A stretch of DNA of 64,000 bases from Volutella citrinella (lineage: Eukaryota; Ascomycota; Sordariomycetes; Hypocreales; Nectriaceae). The stretch lies in contig JAWZSP010000003.1 of the NCBI GenBank assembly GCA_034401135.1, positions 1,488,001 through 1,552,000 of the forward strand, given 5' to 3'. Below are positions 13,921 to 28,484 of the stretch, piece by piece (within the stretch, counting starts at the first letter, position 1; each line of letters opens with the position of its first letter). A program made the translations under genes and the position numbers. The notes under the pieces were generated by a model. It was not told the DNA's origin. It made no database searches and was given only the letters and a program-made list of their open reading frames with translations.

Positions 13921-14262
13921 ATTTTAACTTTTATAATAATTATTATATTATTTAATAATTATATACTTTAGCTATTTTATATTTATATATTACTTATTAA
14001 CTTTTAAAAAGGTTTTTATATTAATTATATTTAATATAAGTACTTTAATTATAACTAGTTTTTTATATTTAACTACCTTTTTATTTATTATAATAAAAGC
14101 TTTTTATTATATTCTTTATATAATTATAATATAATATATAAAGATAATTATAATTATTATTATAAAATTAATTTTTTAAATTTTTTAAACTATTTTAAAA
14201 TAATTTATAATTATTTATTACTTAAATTAATTTTTAAAAAAGACTTATAAAAATAGTTTAAT
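13921..14262. other. AT-rich spacer between A1 and A3, part of the old host tract
   Basis: About 340 bp with no gene or repeat recognised. It starts with the A1 duplication ATTTT and ends with the A3 duplication TTAAT (14258-14262). It should therefore join to 6672 on the left and to 28770 on the right once the insertions are removed. Confidence 0.7.
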
Positions 14263-14542
14263 TATTATTATAAAGTATATAATATATAAATAATATATAA
14301 GTTAGGCTATATAACTTTATAAAAAAAAAAGTAATAATAAGATTTTATAATAAAAAGTAATTAAAGCTTACTTAATATTTTAATAAGCTTTTTTTATAAT
14401 ATTATATATTATAAAGCTTTTTAAAGTATATATATTAATAGTAGTATTACTTTACTTTTTATACCTAGCTTTACTAGCTTTTATAACTAAGCTAAGCAGT
14501 GCTTTATAACTAAAATAGAGCTTAATACTAAATATTATAATA
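14263..14542 (-). repeat. Family A LTR (3' LTR of A3)
   Basis: 280 bp, minus orientation, standard family A ends, flanked on the left by TTAAT. Confidence 0.9.
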
Positions 14543-16549
14543 ATTTATCCTCTTTCTTATAGTGCTATTTTTAGTATTAGGGCTAGTAAAATATAACTAT
14601 TAACTTTATTATAATCTAATAGTAAATTACTACTAACTATATTTTATTTTTATTATATTAAAGTAAATTAAATAAGTAATTATTTTTATAATTAGTAATT
14701 ATATTTATAATTAGTAATTATACCTCTTAAAATATAAAAAGGAGGCCTTCTTTTTACTTAGCTGCTTTTTTTCCTTTCTTTTTATTTATTAATATTTTTA
14801 AGCTATATAAGTCCTATATTACTTTTTTATAATATCTTCTTTTACTTTTTTTATAATTTTAGCTATTTATTTTATATTTATTTTAATACTTTTTATATAA
14901 TATATAAAATATCTTAATATAACTAAGTATTATAATTATTTATATATCTAGGCTGATTTTTAAAATATTTTTACTATTATACTTTTATTTTATACTTTTT
15001 TTAATATTATAAGTAGTTACTATTTATATTATAAGTATAGTAATAAGACTTATTATTTATAAGTATCTATTTTTTTAATTTTATTTAACTTTTTAATCTT
15101 TTTAAGCTTTTTAATAAAATAAAAAATAATATTACTAACCTAATTATTATTCTTAATTATATTAACTTTCTTTAAGTTCTTTTTATTTTTATAAATACTT
15201 TTTTTTTTTTTAGCTCTAACTTAACTAACTTTATAATTATTTTAATAAATATTTACTATATATTTTTTTAAATATATAAAGTATATATTACTATTTATAA
15301 GTTTTTTAAGATCTTAAATATACTTAATATTATTAAGGCTTTATAATAAAATAATAAGATCTTTAATCTTAAGTTTATAACTACTTATTATATTAAAAAA
15401 CTTAAGAACTTTATAAGCTCTTTTTAATTTAATTATTTTATTTTTACTAACTTTTTATTAAAAAATATATAATAATTATAATTATTTTTTAAATAATACT
15501 TATTATAATATATTAATAGAGATAGCTTATATTAATAATAAGGGTTCTCTTATTTTTTTTAAAAATCTTTAATTAAATTATAATAAGCCTAGGTTTTACT
15601 TTTAAATTATTACTAAGATATAAGTACTTTATTTATTAAAAAGTATTTTTAATTAAGCTATTTAAAAGTCTTATATTTTTATAAACTAACTTAAAGAGTA
15701 GTAGATATAGAGCTTTTAAGTAATAAATTTTAATACTATTTAATACTTTATTTAGTTATTAAATAGGTTTTAAAATAAGTTTATAACTTAAAAAAATAAA
15801 TAATAAGCTTACTATATTAATAGCTCTTTTATAATACCTCTGACTCTTTTTTATAAGGCTTTTTAAATACTTTTTTAGCTTTTTTATACTAGTTTATCTT
15901 AGTTTTAGTAATATAAATAGGTAATTATAATACTAAAGTCCTTAAGCTTAGATAATATTAATATTAGTAATATAGATTTGACTTAAAATTACTAAGATTT
16001 TAGTAATAAATTATAATAATTTTTAAGTAATTTTAAGTAGCTTTTTTATTTTAGAGTTTAATAAATAGGTTTTTATAAGCTAATTATAAGAGTTTATTAA
16101 CTACTTTTTTTTAATTTAGTTTATTTTTTTATAGTTTTTTTTTTTTTATTTTATAATATTTTATAATTACTTTTTTTATATTTTTTATATCTATTTTAAG
16201 AACCTATTAATTAAATTTTATAAGTTATTCTAATTACTTAATAAAGTAAAATTACTTACTTTTATATTTTTATTTATTTTTTATTATTTTAATTTTTTAT
16301 TCTTTTTTTAAGTTTTATAAATTAAATATTAATATACTTTTATTAAGTATTTTTTTATAATACTACTAAGGCTTTAGTAGGCTTATATAAAAAATATTAT
16401 AAATATAACTTAACTAGTTTAATAGAGCTGATTAGTAAGCTTTTAAATTAACTTTTTTTAGAATTTAAAAAGGCTTAATATAGTATAGTACTAGCTTCTT
16501 TTTCTATTTAAAAATTTTTAAATTACTTATTAAAAGTAATATAAACTAT

Positions 16550-18960
16550 CTTTTTTTAAAATTATATTTTTAATACTTATAGTTTATAATTTTTATATAC
16601 TACTTTATTATATTCTTTTAATAGTTTTTAAACTCTTTTTAAACTTATTATAATTTTATTAATCTTATATTTACTTTAAGTATCCCCTTTTTTATAAGAT
16701 TATCTTTAAGACTTAGATATATATTTAATAAGTACTTTATAAAGGCCTTTATTAATAATATACTTATTATTATATTTTAAGTATTATTATAAATAAATTA
16801 TATTTATAATAAAAGGTTTAGTTATATTTCTTAGTAATTTTTTATAAATATATATAAATAATATTTTAAAGTTTAATTAAAGTGCTCTATTTATTTATTA
16901 CTTTATAAATAAAATACTATTAAAAGCCTTCTTTTTATTAATATTTATATATAAATAGCTTATTAAAATTTATTTATAAAAATTAAGCCTTTATTTAATA
17001 TTATACTATTTAATAAGCTAAAAATAAGATTAATCTTTTTATAAAATAATTTTATAAATTTTATTATATTAATTACTTTAAATATAGCTAAGAATTAAAT
17101 ATACTTTATATAATAATTTATAATAATTAATATTATATTAACTTTACCTTATTTAATTATTATAAGTAGTAATCTTATAATAAAGTCTATTAATAATTTA
17201 GATTATAATTAACTAAGTATTAAAAAGGGTTTAAACTTATTATATAATTTATATCTTTTTAATATTATTTTTTAATATATTAAATAAGTACTAACTTATT
17301 ATATTATAAAGTTTTTTATATATTTTTAGTATAATTTTTATTAAAGTATTTTAAATATTTAATTAATTTTAAAATAACCTACTATTAAATAATTATAATA
17401 TAGCTTAAGAATCTTATTTTATAATATAATATTATTTAGTATATATAATCTTTACTAAAAGTATAATAAATTTTTAGTAATATATTATTTATAAGGATTT
17501 TTTATAGCCTTTTACTTAATAATAAGACCTTAGTAAGTCTTTATTATTAAATTATAAAACTATAGTATCTTAATTATCTTTATTAAAATTACTAAGACTT
17601 TTTTATTATTAATAATCTTTTTAATTAAGGCTTTTTATATATTCTTTTAAAAAAGTTTAAATAGTATTTTAAATTTCTTTTTTACTTAATTTAATTATAT
17701 TATATAGCCCTTAAAAATAGGTTTATTATAATTTTATATTACTTATATAAAGCTAACTTTAGTATCTATTAATATTATTACTTTTTTAAATAGTTTAATC
17801 TTAGTAATTATTTAATTTATTAAACTATTTACTAAGTTATTTTAAAAAGTATTTTTTTTTTTATAGTCTAGTTTTTAAGAGAGTTTATTAATAAGGTTTA
17901 TTTTACTTAGTTAATATTTAATTATAAAGTTATATAATATAAGCTTAATATATTACTAAGCTTATTAACTATTTAAATACTTCTTTTTTATAAAAAATTA
18001 TAAATTTTAATAGTTATTAAAGACTTTAATAAGTTTTACTAGCTTTTTAAAATAATACTTTTAATTTATAAATAACTTTATAATTATAAATATTTTTTTA
18101 TTTAAAATATTATAATTTAATTTAACTTTTTAAAACTTTTATAATTAAAATATAATAAAGTATTAAAAACTATTTCTTTTTATTAAAAGATAATACTTAA
18201 TATTATAAAATATAAAATATTAGTTTTTAATTATATAAGTTTTTTTAAGTTAAAATAATATAATATTAATACTTTTTAAAAAGATTTATAAAACTTTTAA
18301 AAGATATTCTACTATTTATTTATAAGAGTTACTTTTCTTAATTTTTTATTTTTAATTAATTTTTTTAAAAGGTTTAATAAAAAGGCTATTATTAAAAAAA
18401 GCTTTATATAAATCTTATATAAAAATTATAAAAACCTAAGAATACCTAGACTTTTTAATAAATCTTTAATTCTAATTATAAAATAATTATTTTAACTTTC
18501 TTAAAATTTATAAATACTTTTATTATTAATATAATAAACTTAAGAAATATAATTTCTAATTAATAAAAATAATACTTATTTAATATTATATATAGTCTAG
18601 CTATTATAAGCTATTTAATTACTTATTAAAAAGCTTTTATATAAGATTTATAATTCTTTAAGTAGATTAATATATTATTTATAAATATAATATAAATTAT
18701 ATTTAGAAAGTCTTTTAAAACTTAATAAATATAATCTTAAAAAATAGCTAGGGTATTAGTAAGTTTAAATAATATAATTATATACTTAAAATATTTATAA
18801 TAAGTTTAAAAAGCTATTTTCTATTTATTACTTACTTTTATTTAAATTTAATAATATATATTTTTAATATCTAGCTTATTAAAAAAGTAGTAGTTTTAAA
18901 TATAATTTATAATCTCTAAGATTAGTAAAAAAAGGTACTAATTTTTAATTATTACCTTAT
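16550..18960 (-). pseudogene. A3 pol remnant (RT, RNase H, integrase)
   Basis: This is the reverse complement of the A2 pol region and collinear with A1 9.0-11.35 kb. The RT active-site remnant falls near 18665-18690. It contains only RIP-type stops (TAA, TAG) where Gln and Trp codons are expected, with very few C or G left. The polyprotein cannot be made. No inversion is seen here, unlike A4. Confidence 0.7.
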
Positions 18961-19456
18961 TTAGCTCTTAATAATTAATATATAAATAAAAAGACTTATT
19001 TAACTTAAAAATAAAAAAAATTAAAGCTTTTATTAAGCTTTTTAAGTATTAAATATATTTATTTATTAAATTATTAGCTAAGTATTAATAAAGTATATTA
19101 AGTTCTTTTTATAAAAATAAATAAATTAGTTTAAAAAGTAGTAACTTTTTTAATATAATATTAATTATATAGTCTTATTTACTATATAATAAGAGTTTTA
19201 TTATACTTTTTTTTAAAAGAATTATTATAAGCTTTTTAACTTAATAAGGATTTTTTTAATATATTAATAAATTTTATAATTTTAATATCTTAATAAATAG
19301 CTTATATTTATTTTATAAATATTATATATTTATTTTATTATTTAGTAAGTTTATTAGAACTTTTAGGTATTTTTAATTTAAATTTAGTTTTATTTTAATT
19401 TAAGCTATTATTTTCTTTCTTAAATATTAATTAAGACTACTATTTTAGATAATAAT

Positions 19457-19736
19457 TATTATAGTATCTAGTATTAAGCTCTACCTTAGTTATAAAGCGC
19501 TGCCTAGCTTAGTTATAAAAGCTAGTAGAGCTAAGTATAAGGAGCAGAGTAATACTACTATTAATATATATATTTTAAAAAGCTTTATAATATATAATAT
19601 TAAAAAAGAAGCTTATTAAAATATTAAGTAAGTTTTAATTACTTTTTATTATAGAATCTTATTATTACCTCTCTTTTTATAGAGTTATATAGCTTAATTT
19701 ATATATTATTTATATATTATATATTTTATAGTAATA
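19457..19736 (+). repeat. Family A LTR (5' LTR of A2)
   Basis: 280 bp, starts TATTATAG and ends GTAATA (TGTTAC...GTAACA before RIP). The centre keeps a TATA-like segment matching GTATATAATAC of the 60279 copy, placing the promoter in this orientation. Confidence 0.93.
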
Positions 19737-21899
19737 ATTTTAAAGCTTTTTTATAACTCTTTAAGAATATAATAATATTAAGTAGGAGAAGTATATTAAT
19801 AAATTACTTAATAAAAGGATAAGTTTTTTAAACCTTTTTTAAAAAGATAATTTTATATTTTTTAACTAAATTATTAAAATCTCTTTCTTATTAAACTCTA
19901 AGGCTAGTAAGCCCTAGATTACTTATATAAAAAAGTATAGAATTAAAAAAAAAGCTATTTAAAGATTAAAAGAAACTTAGTAAATAGAAGACTTAGTACT
20001 AATATAAAGCTCCCTTAGTATAATTTAATTATAAGAAAAGCAGGATAGTTTTTAGTAATAACTAAAAGCTTTAAAAGAAATTTAATACTTTTAAGCTAAG
20101 ATTTAACTTTTAAAAAAAAAGGTAGGTTAAGTACTTACTAGTACTTATTATAAAAAGTACTAAATTTTAAGATCTTCTTTCTTAAAAAAAAAGATTGACT
20201 TTAAGTTATTAAGACTTAAAGTTTTAATTACTTTATTAATTATCTAAAAATAAGAAGATTAGCTACTAAGCTTATAATATATTTTCTAAAGCTTTTATAA
20301 ATTTAAAAAGGATTAGTATAAGATAATACTAGCTTTATAATATCTAAATAATAATAATTAAGCCTTTTTTAAAGAGTTTTTAAAAACCTTCTTAAAAAAG
20401 AAATAAAAAGCCTTTAAAAAAGATTAAAATACTTTTTAAACTTAATTAAAGTCTTTAATTTATAAGGCTTTTAATATTAAGGTCTTAATTAGGTTTTAAT
20501 TAAAAAGGGCTAAGTAATAAGCAGACTAAACCTTTTAGGAATTCTATTACTACTTAAACTCTATTAAATAGTAGTTAAGATATTATTAAAATAGGTAAAA
20601 GTAAGAGATTATATTTTTAAGTAAGTTATAAAAACTACTTTAAGATAGACTAATTAAAATAAATATAGACTTTTATTAAGAGGCTTTTATATAAAAAGTA
20701 AAGGTAATCTAGCTTTTTATAAAATATTAAGTCTTAAAGAATAAGTAAAAGTAGGATAATAAAAAAGAGCTAGTAAAGAAATATTAAAAAAAGGCTTTTA
20801 AATTATTTCTTTTTTAAAAAGTAAAAAAAAAAAAGTAGAATAGCCTTTTTTTAAAGGATTTTATTAAGTTAAAAAGCCTTTTAAATAAGAAGTTAAAAAC
20901 TAAGTAAAGGGATATTTAATATTATAATTACTAAAAGCTAAGTTATATTATATCTAATTACTTTAAGATAAAAAAAAAAGATAATATTAAAAAAGTAGTA
21001 AAAAAAGTATTAAAATAGTAAGGGATTTAATAACTTTTAGTAATTTAAACCTTTTTATATTTATTAATAAATAAACCCTAGAGATAGTATTAAAAGTTAA
21101 ACTCTTACTTAGCTACTAAAATAGTCTAATTATATTATTATAGAACTTTTTTAAAAAGATCTTAAGTTAATTTCTTAATTTTAAAAATCTAAAGCTATTA
21201 TAATTAACTTTATAACTTCTAGCCTAAGCCTTAATATATACCCTTTAATTAATAATTATAATAAAAATACTTTTTAATATTAAAAAGGTAAGTAATATAA
21301 TTAATAAAAGTATTATTAACTATATAAGCTTTTAAAAGTTATATAAAAAGGCCTTAATCTTAATAAATATAAATTAGATAGTTTTAAAGATAGGTAATAC
21401 TTAGATTATATTTATATCTCTAACTAATTTTAAAAAAGTTACTTATTAAATAACTCTTTTAATAATAAGGACTTAAAAAAGCCTTAATATTTTTTTACTA
21501 CTTTCTTAAATATTATTATTTAAAATAGTAGTCTTAATTAATATTTAAGAAAAAAGATAGTAATTTAAATTAAAATAAGACTAAATCTAAATTAAAAGTA
21601 CCTAAAAGTTTTAGTAAACTTACTAAATAGTAAAGTAAGTATATAATATTTATAAAATAAATATAAGCTATTTACTAAGATATTAAAACTATAAAACCTA
21701 TTAATATATTAAAAGAATTCTTATTAAATTAAAAGGCTTATAGTAATTTTTTTAAAAAAACAGTATAATAAAACTCTTATTATATAGTAAGTAGGATTAT
21801 ATAATTAATATTATATTAAAAAAGTTACTACTTTTTAAATTAATTTATTTACTTTTATAAAAAAAACTTAATATACTTTATTAATACCTAGCTAATAAT

Positions 21900-24250
21900 T
21901 TAATAAATAGATATATTTAATACTTAAAGAGCTTAATAAGGGCTTTAATCTTTTTTATTTTTAAGTTAAATAAGTCTTTTTACTTATATATTAATTACTA
22001 AAGGCTAAATAAAGTAATAACTAAGAATTAGTACTCTTTCCTATTAATCTTAAAGATTATAAATTATATTTAGAATTACTATTTTTTTAATAAGCTAGAT
22101 ATTAAGGATATATATTATTAAATTTAAATAAAAGTAAGTAATAAATAGAAAATAGTTTTCTAAACTTACTATAAATATTTTAAGTATATAATTATATTAT
22201 TTAAACTTATTAATATCTTAGTTATTTTTTAAAACTATATTTATTAAACTTTAAGAGATTTTTTAAATATAGTTTATATTATATATATAAATAATATATT
22301 AATCTATTTAAAAGATTATAAATTTTATATAAAAGCCTTTTAATAGGTAATTAAATAGCTTATAATAGCTAGACTATATATAGTACTAAATAAGTACTAT
22401 TTTTATTAATTAGAAATTATATTTCTTAAGTTTATTATATTAATAATAAAAGTATTTATAGACTTTAAGAGAGTTAAGATAATTACTTTATAATTAGAGC
22501 TAAAAACTTATTAAAAAATCTAAGTATTTTTAAGTTTTTATAATTTTTATAAGAGATTTATATAAGGCTACTCTTCAATAATAGCTTTTTTATTAGACTT
22601 TTTAAAAAAGTTAGTTAAGAATAAGAAATTAAAAAAAGTAACTTTTATAAATAAGTAATAAAATATCTTCTAAAAGCTTTATAAATCTTTTTAGAAAGTA
22701 CTAATATTATACTACTTTAACTTAAAGAAACCTATATAATTAAAAACTAATACCTTATACTTTATAATATTAAATATTATTTTTTAATAAAAAGGAGATA
22801 GTTTTTAATACCTTATTATATTTTAGTTATAAAAGTTTTAAAAAGTTAAGTTAAATTATAATACTTTAAATAAAAAAATATTTATAATTATAAAATTATT
22901 TATAAATTAAAAATACTATTTTAAAAAGCTAATAAAACTTATTAAAGTCCTTAGTAATTATTAAAATTTATAATTTTTTATAAGAAAAGAGTATTTAAAT
23001 AATTAGTAAGCTTAGTAATATATTAAGCTTATATTATATAACTTTATAATTAAGTATTAGTTAAATAAAATAAATCTTATTAATAGACCTTTTTAAAAGC
23101 TAGATTATAAAAAAAAGAATACTTTTTAAGATAGCTTAGTAAATAGCTTAATAAATTAAATAGTTATTAAGATTAAACTATCTAAAAAAGTAATAATACT
23201 AATAGATACTAAGGTCAGCTTTATATAAGTAGTATAAGATTATAATAAACCTATTTTTAAGAGCTATATAATATAATTAGACTAAGTAAAAAAGAAATTT
23301 AAAATATTACTTAAACCTTTTTAAAAAAATATATAAAAGGCCTTAATTAAAAAGATTATTAATAATATAGAAGTCTTAGTAACTTTAATAAAGATAATTA
23401 AAATACTACAGTCTTATAATTTAATAGTAAAGACTTACTAAGATCTTATTATTAAGTAAAAAGCTATAAAAAATCCCTATAAATAGTATATTACTAAGGA
23501 TTTATTATACTTTTAGTAAAGGTTATATATATTAAATAGTATTATATTATAAAATAAGATTCTTAAGCTATATTATAATTATTTAATAGTAAGTTATTTT
23601 AAGATTAATTAAATACTTAAGATATTTTAATAAAAACTATACTAAAAATATATAAAAAATTTTATAATATAATAAGTTAGTACTTATTTAATATATTAAA
23701 AAATAGTATTAAAAAGATATAAATTATATAGTAAGTTTAAACCTTTTTTAATATTTAGTTAATTATAATTTAAACTATTAATAGACTTAATTATAAAATT
23801 ACTATTTATAATAATTAAGTAAAGTAAAGTTAATATAATACTAATTATTATAAATTACTATATAAAGTATATTTAATTCTTAGCTATATTTAAGGTAATT
23901 AATATAATAGAGTTTATAAAGTTATTTTATAAAAAGATTAATTTTATTTTTAGCTTACTAAATAGTATAATATTAAACAGAGGCTTGATTTTTATAAGTA
24001 AATTCTAGTAAGCTATCTATATATAAATATTAATAAAAAGAAGGCTTTTAATAGTATTTTATTTATAAAGTGATAAATAAATAGAGCGCTTTAATTAGAT
24101 CTTAGAATATTATTTATATATATTTATAAAAAACTATTAAAAAGTATAGCTAAACTTCTTATTATAAGTATAATTTACTTATAATAATACTTAGAATATA
24201 ATAATAAGTATATTATTAATAAAAGCCTTTATAAAGTACTTACTAAATAT
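21900..24250 (+). pseudogene. A2 pol remnant: Ty3/gypsy RT, RNase H and integrase
   Basis: This is the clearest pol copy of family A. Near 21955-22000 the plus strand gives a remnant of YVNYRxLNK. Near 22085-22120 it gives FNKLDIKDIYY, the FxKLDxxxAYxxI region of gypsy RTs. At 22284-22304 Y-I-N-N-I-L is YIDDIL with both Asp codons turned to AAT. The segment after it reads like YSKDYxxHI and then FLGF..NFY.RFI near 22520-22560, diagnostic of Ty3/gypsy rather than Ty1/copia. At 24069-24089 SDK*IER is the RIP product of SDGQTER from the integrase core. Frames carry many TAA/TAG codons, so the gene is dead. Confidence 0.85.
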
Positions 24251-26427
24251 ATATTTAAGTCTTAAGGATAATTTTATAAAAAGGGGGATATTTAAAATAA
24301 GTATAAGATTAATAAGATTATAATAGGTTTAAAAAGAGCTTAAAAACTACTAAAAGAATATAATAAAGTAATATATAGAAATTATAAACTATAAGTATTA
24401 AGAGTATAGTTTTAAAAAAAAATAGCTTATATTACTTTTAATAAGTAATCTAAAGTTCCTTAAGTAGAAAAGAAAGCTAGTATTATATTATATTAAGCCT
24501 TTTTAAATCTTAAAAAAGGTTAGTTTAAAAGCCTATTAATTAGCCTTATTAAATTAATTAAGTTATATTTATAATATTTTTTATATAAGCTTATTAAAGC
24601 CTTAGTAGTATTATAAAGAAATATTTAATAAAAGTATATTAATACCTAACTTATAGAACTTAAAAAGAGAATAAGAAATTAAGATAGTAAAAGATAAATA
24701 AAAGTATAAAAATAAGTAATTTTACTTTATTAAATAATTAAAGTAACTTATAGAGTTTAATTAGTAAGTTCTTAAAGTAGATATAAAAAATATAAAGAAA
24801 GTAGTTATAAAATATTATAAAATAAAAAAAAAAAAACTATAAAAAGATAGACTAAATTAAAAAAGAGTAGTTAATAAACCTTTATAATTAGCTTATAAAA
24901 ACCTACTTATTAAATTTTAAAATAAAAAAGCTACTTAAAATTATTTAAAAATTATTATAATTTACTACTAAAACCTTAATAACTCTAAGTCTAATCTATA
25001 TTATTAATATTAATATTATTTAAACTTAAAGACTTTAGTATTATAATTACTTACTTATATTACTAAAACTAAGATAAATTAGTATAAGAAAGCTAGAAAA
25101 GTGCTTAAAAAGCTTTATAAAAGGGAGTTAGAAGTATTATAAAAAAGCTGCTAATATAGTAAGCTTATTATTTATTCTCCTAAGTTATAAACTTATTCTA
25201 AAACCTATCTAGTAGCTAAATAAAGTATTAAATAGTATTAAAATTTATTATCTAAGAGCTCTATACTTACTACTTTTTAAATTAGTCTATAAAAATATAA
25301 GACTTTTAGGTAGCTTAATTAAGAGTACTTTTTAATAAGTAAAGTACTTATATCTTAGTAATAGCTTAGAAATAAAACCTAGGCTTATTATAACTTAGTT
25401 AAAGATTTTTAAAAAGAGTAAAAGAACCCTTATTATTAATATAAGCTATCTCTATTAATATATTATAATAAGTATTATTTAGAAAATAGTTATAATTATT
25501 ATATATTTTTTAATAAAAAGTTAGTAAAAGTAAAATAATTAGATTAAAAAGAGTTTATAAAGTTCTTAAGCTTCTTAATATAATAAATAGCTATAAACTT
25601 AAGATTAGAGATCTTATTATTCTATTATAAAGCCTTAGTAATACTAAGTATACTTAAGATTTTAAAAAACCTATAAATAGCAGTATATACTTTATATACT
25701 TAAAGAAATATATAGTAAATATTTATTAAGGTAATTATAAAATTAATTAAATTAGAATTAAAAAAAAGAAAAGTATTTATAAAAATAAAAAGAACTTAGA
25801 GAAAGTCGATATAATTAAGAATAGCAGTTAGGTTAGTAATATTACTTTCTATTTTATTAAGGGGCTTAGAAAAGTCAGAAAGTTAAGTAAAATTAAAAAG
25901 ATAGATACTTATAAGTAATAAGTCTTATTATTATACTTATAATATAAGTAGTAACTACTTATAGTACTAAAGAAAGTATAAAATAAAAATATAATAGTAA
26001 AAATACCTTAAGGATTAGCTTAGATATATAAGTAATTATAATACTTAGTTATATTAAGATATTTTATATACTATATAAAAGATATTAAAATAGGTATAAA
26101 ATAAGTAGCTAAAGTTATAAAAAAGGTAAAAGAAGATATTATAAAAAGGTAGTATAAGACTTATATAGCCTAAAAATATTAATAAATAAAAAAAAAGAAA
26201 AAAAAGCAGTTAAGTAAAAAGAAAGCTTTTTTTTTATATTTTAAAAAGTATAGTTACTAATTATAAATATAGTTACTAATTATAAAAATAATTACTTATT
26301 TAATTTACCTTAATATAGTAAAAATAAAATATAGCTAGTAATAGTTTACTATTAGATTATAATAAGGTTAGTAGTTATATTTTACTAACTCTAGTACTAA
26401 GAATAGCACTATAAAAAAGGGATAAAT
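24250..26427 (+). other. Family A 3' region between integrase and 3' LTR
   Basis: About 2.2 kb lie between the end of the integrase core and the 3' LTR, longer than an integrase C-terminus needs. One plus-strand frame at about 25900-26210 gives a basic, Lys-rich tail preceded by a possible Cys-pair region. This is suggestive of an extra protein but not of any family I recognise. A purine tract with a G run sits just before the LTR (AAGAAGGGGG at 36295-36304 in A4, RIP-altered here) and is the likely polypurine tract priming plus-strand DNA. A piece of this region also occurs at ~39515-40235. Confidence 0.5.
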
Positions 26428-26707
26428 TATTATAGTATTTAGTATTAAGCTCTACCTTAGTTATAGAGCACTACCTAGCCTAGTTATAAAGGCTAGTAAA
26501 GCTAAGTATAAGAAGTAGAATAATATTACTACTAATATATATACTCTAAAAAGCTTTATAATATATAATACTATAAAGAAAGCTTACTAAAGTAATAGGT
26601 AAGCTTTAGTTACTTTTTATTATAAAATCTTATTATTACCTCTCTCTTTATAAAGCTATATAGCCCAACCTGTGTATTATTTATATATTATACGCCTTAT
26701 AATAATA
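26428..26707 (+). repeat. Family A LTR (3' LTR of A2)
   Basis: 280 bp with standard ends, followed by the duplication ATAAT. It is less mutated than most family A LTRs and retains CCCAACCTGTGTAT near its 3' end, identical to the young copy at 60279-60558. Confidence 0.93.
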
Positions 26708-28484
26708 ATAATATTTAAAAAAGTAATAAGGGGATATTAAGGCCTTTTTAAGCTCTTATTATTAAGAAAGTTATTTAATAAGTAACTTTTTTAAAATTAG
26801 TTAGAAATATAAATATAATCTAAGTATTATTTATTTTTAAAACTATTTAATCTATATTTATTAAGATTAAGGTCTTTTTATATAACTTTTAAAAGCTTAT
26901 ATAGTTAATAATATTTTTATTAATTATATTACTTACTTTTTTAATATTAAGAAGTATTTTTATTATAATTATTAATTAGAAGGTATATACTAAAACTTAA
27001 GCTAAGAGTTATAAAATTAATTATAATAATTTTAGATTTTTAAAATTAAAGAATTAACTTAAGATTTTTTTAAAAAGGTTTTATAATAATATAATTAGAT
27101 TATTTTAATAACTAGGTAAGAGTTTAGCTTTTAATATTATTTCTAGGGTTTATTTATTAATAAATATAAAAAGGTTTAAGTTATTAAAAGTTATTAAATT
27201 CTTTATTATTTTAATACTTTTCTTATTACTTTTTTAATACTATTTTCTTTTTTTATTTTAAAATAATTAAATATAATATAACCTAGCTTTTAGTAATTAT
27301 AATATTAGATATCCCCTTATTTAGTTTTTAGCTTTTTATTTAAAAGACTTTTTAATTTAATAAAGTCTTTTAAAAAAAAGCTATCTTATTTTTTATTTTT
27401 TTTTTAAAAAAAGAAATAATTTAAAAGCCTTTTTTTAATATTTTTTTACTAGCTTTTTCTTATTATCTTACTTTTACTTATCTTTTAAAACTTAATATTT
27501 TATAAAAAGCTAAATTATTTTTACTTTTTATATAAAAGCCTTTTAATAAAAGTCTATATTTATTTTAATTAGCTTATTTTAAAATAGCTTTTATAACTTA
27601 TTTAAAAATATAATTTCTTATTTTTATTTATTTTAATAATATCTTAATTATTATTTAATAAAATTTAAATAGTAATAGAATTCTTAAAAAGTTTAATTTA
27701 TTTATTACTTAGCTTTTTTTAATTAAAATTTAATTAAAATCTTAATATTAAAAGCTTTATAAATTAAAAATTTTAATTAAGTTTAAAAAGTATTTTAATT
27801 CTTTTTAAAAGTTTTTTATTTTTTTTTTAAAAAAGCTTTTAAAAACTTTTTAAAAAAAGCTTAATTATTACTATCTAAATATTATAAAGTTAATACTATT
27901 TTATATTAATTTTTTTTAAATTTATATAAGTCTTAGAAAATATATTATAAGCTTAATAATTAATCTTTTTATTTTTAAATAATTAATAAAGTAATTAAGA
28001 TTTTAAGTTTTAATAACTTAAAGTTAATTTTTTTTTTAAAAAAAAAAACTTTAAAATTTAGTACTTTTTATAATAAATATTAATAAATACTTAATTTATT
28101 TATTTTTTTAAAAACTAAGTCTTAGTTTAAAAATATTAGATTTTTTATAAAACTTTTAGTTATTATTAAAAGCTATTTTATCTTTTTTATAATTAAATTA
28201 TACTAAAAGAGCTCTATATTAATTTTAGATTTTTTATTTTTTAAATTTTTTTTAATTTTTAAATAACTTTTTTTTTAATCTTATATTTTTTAATATAAAT
28301 AATCTAAAGTATATTAATTTTAAAGTTTAATAAAAAAGAGATTTTAATAATATAATTTAAAAATATAGAATTATTTTTTTAAAAAAGGTTTAAAAAGGCT
28401 TACTTTTTTATTAAATAATTAGCTAATATATTTTTTTTACTTAATATTATTATATTTTAAAAAACTATAAAAAAGCTTTAAAAT

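Larger units (their letters stand above)
6673..13925 (-). mobile_element. Ty3/gypsy element A1, full-length, RIP-degraded, with TSD ATTTT
   Basis: The element proper runs 6678-13920 (7243 bp), with LTRs 6678-6957 and 13641-13920, each 280 bp. The target-site duplication ATTTT is perfect at 6673-6677 and 13921-13925. Coding orientation is minus: the RT active-site remnant ([YF]-I-D-D-I-L with both Asp codons turned to AAT) lies near 11072-11095, and the whole body is collinear with the reverse complement of A2. Ordinary fungal Ty3/gypsy layout is expected: Gag near 13.6-11.5 kb, then RT, RNase H and integrase leftwards, then ~2.2 kb of unexplained sequence before the 3' LTR at the left. Every frame is full of stops. 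Confidence 0.9.
19452..26712 (+). mobile_element. Ty3/gypsy element A2, full-length, nested inside A3, TSD ATAAT
   Basis: The element runs 19457-26707 (7251 bp), with LTRs 19457-19736 and 26428-26707. The duplication ATAAT is at 19452-19456 and 26708-26712. Deleting the element and one duplication restores a sequence matching the uninterrupted A1 site near 11870. Coding strand is plus. The body has Gag/protease (about 19.8-21.9 kb, not resolved), RT (about 21.9-22.6 kb), RNase H, integrase (about 23.5-24.25 kb), then ~2.2 kb of further sequence ending in a purine-rich tract. A2 must be younger than A3 and keeps more C and G than A3 or A4. Confidence 0.92.

Noticed and set aside
19457..26707. 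Family A as a Ty1/copia element
   Set aside because: RT remnants read YIDDIL followed by the FLGF..NFY.RFI region, and integrase lies after RT and RNase H. That is the Ty3/gypsy order.
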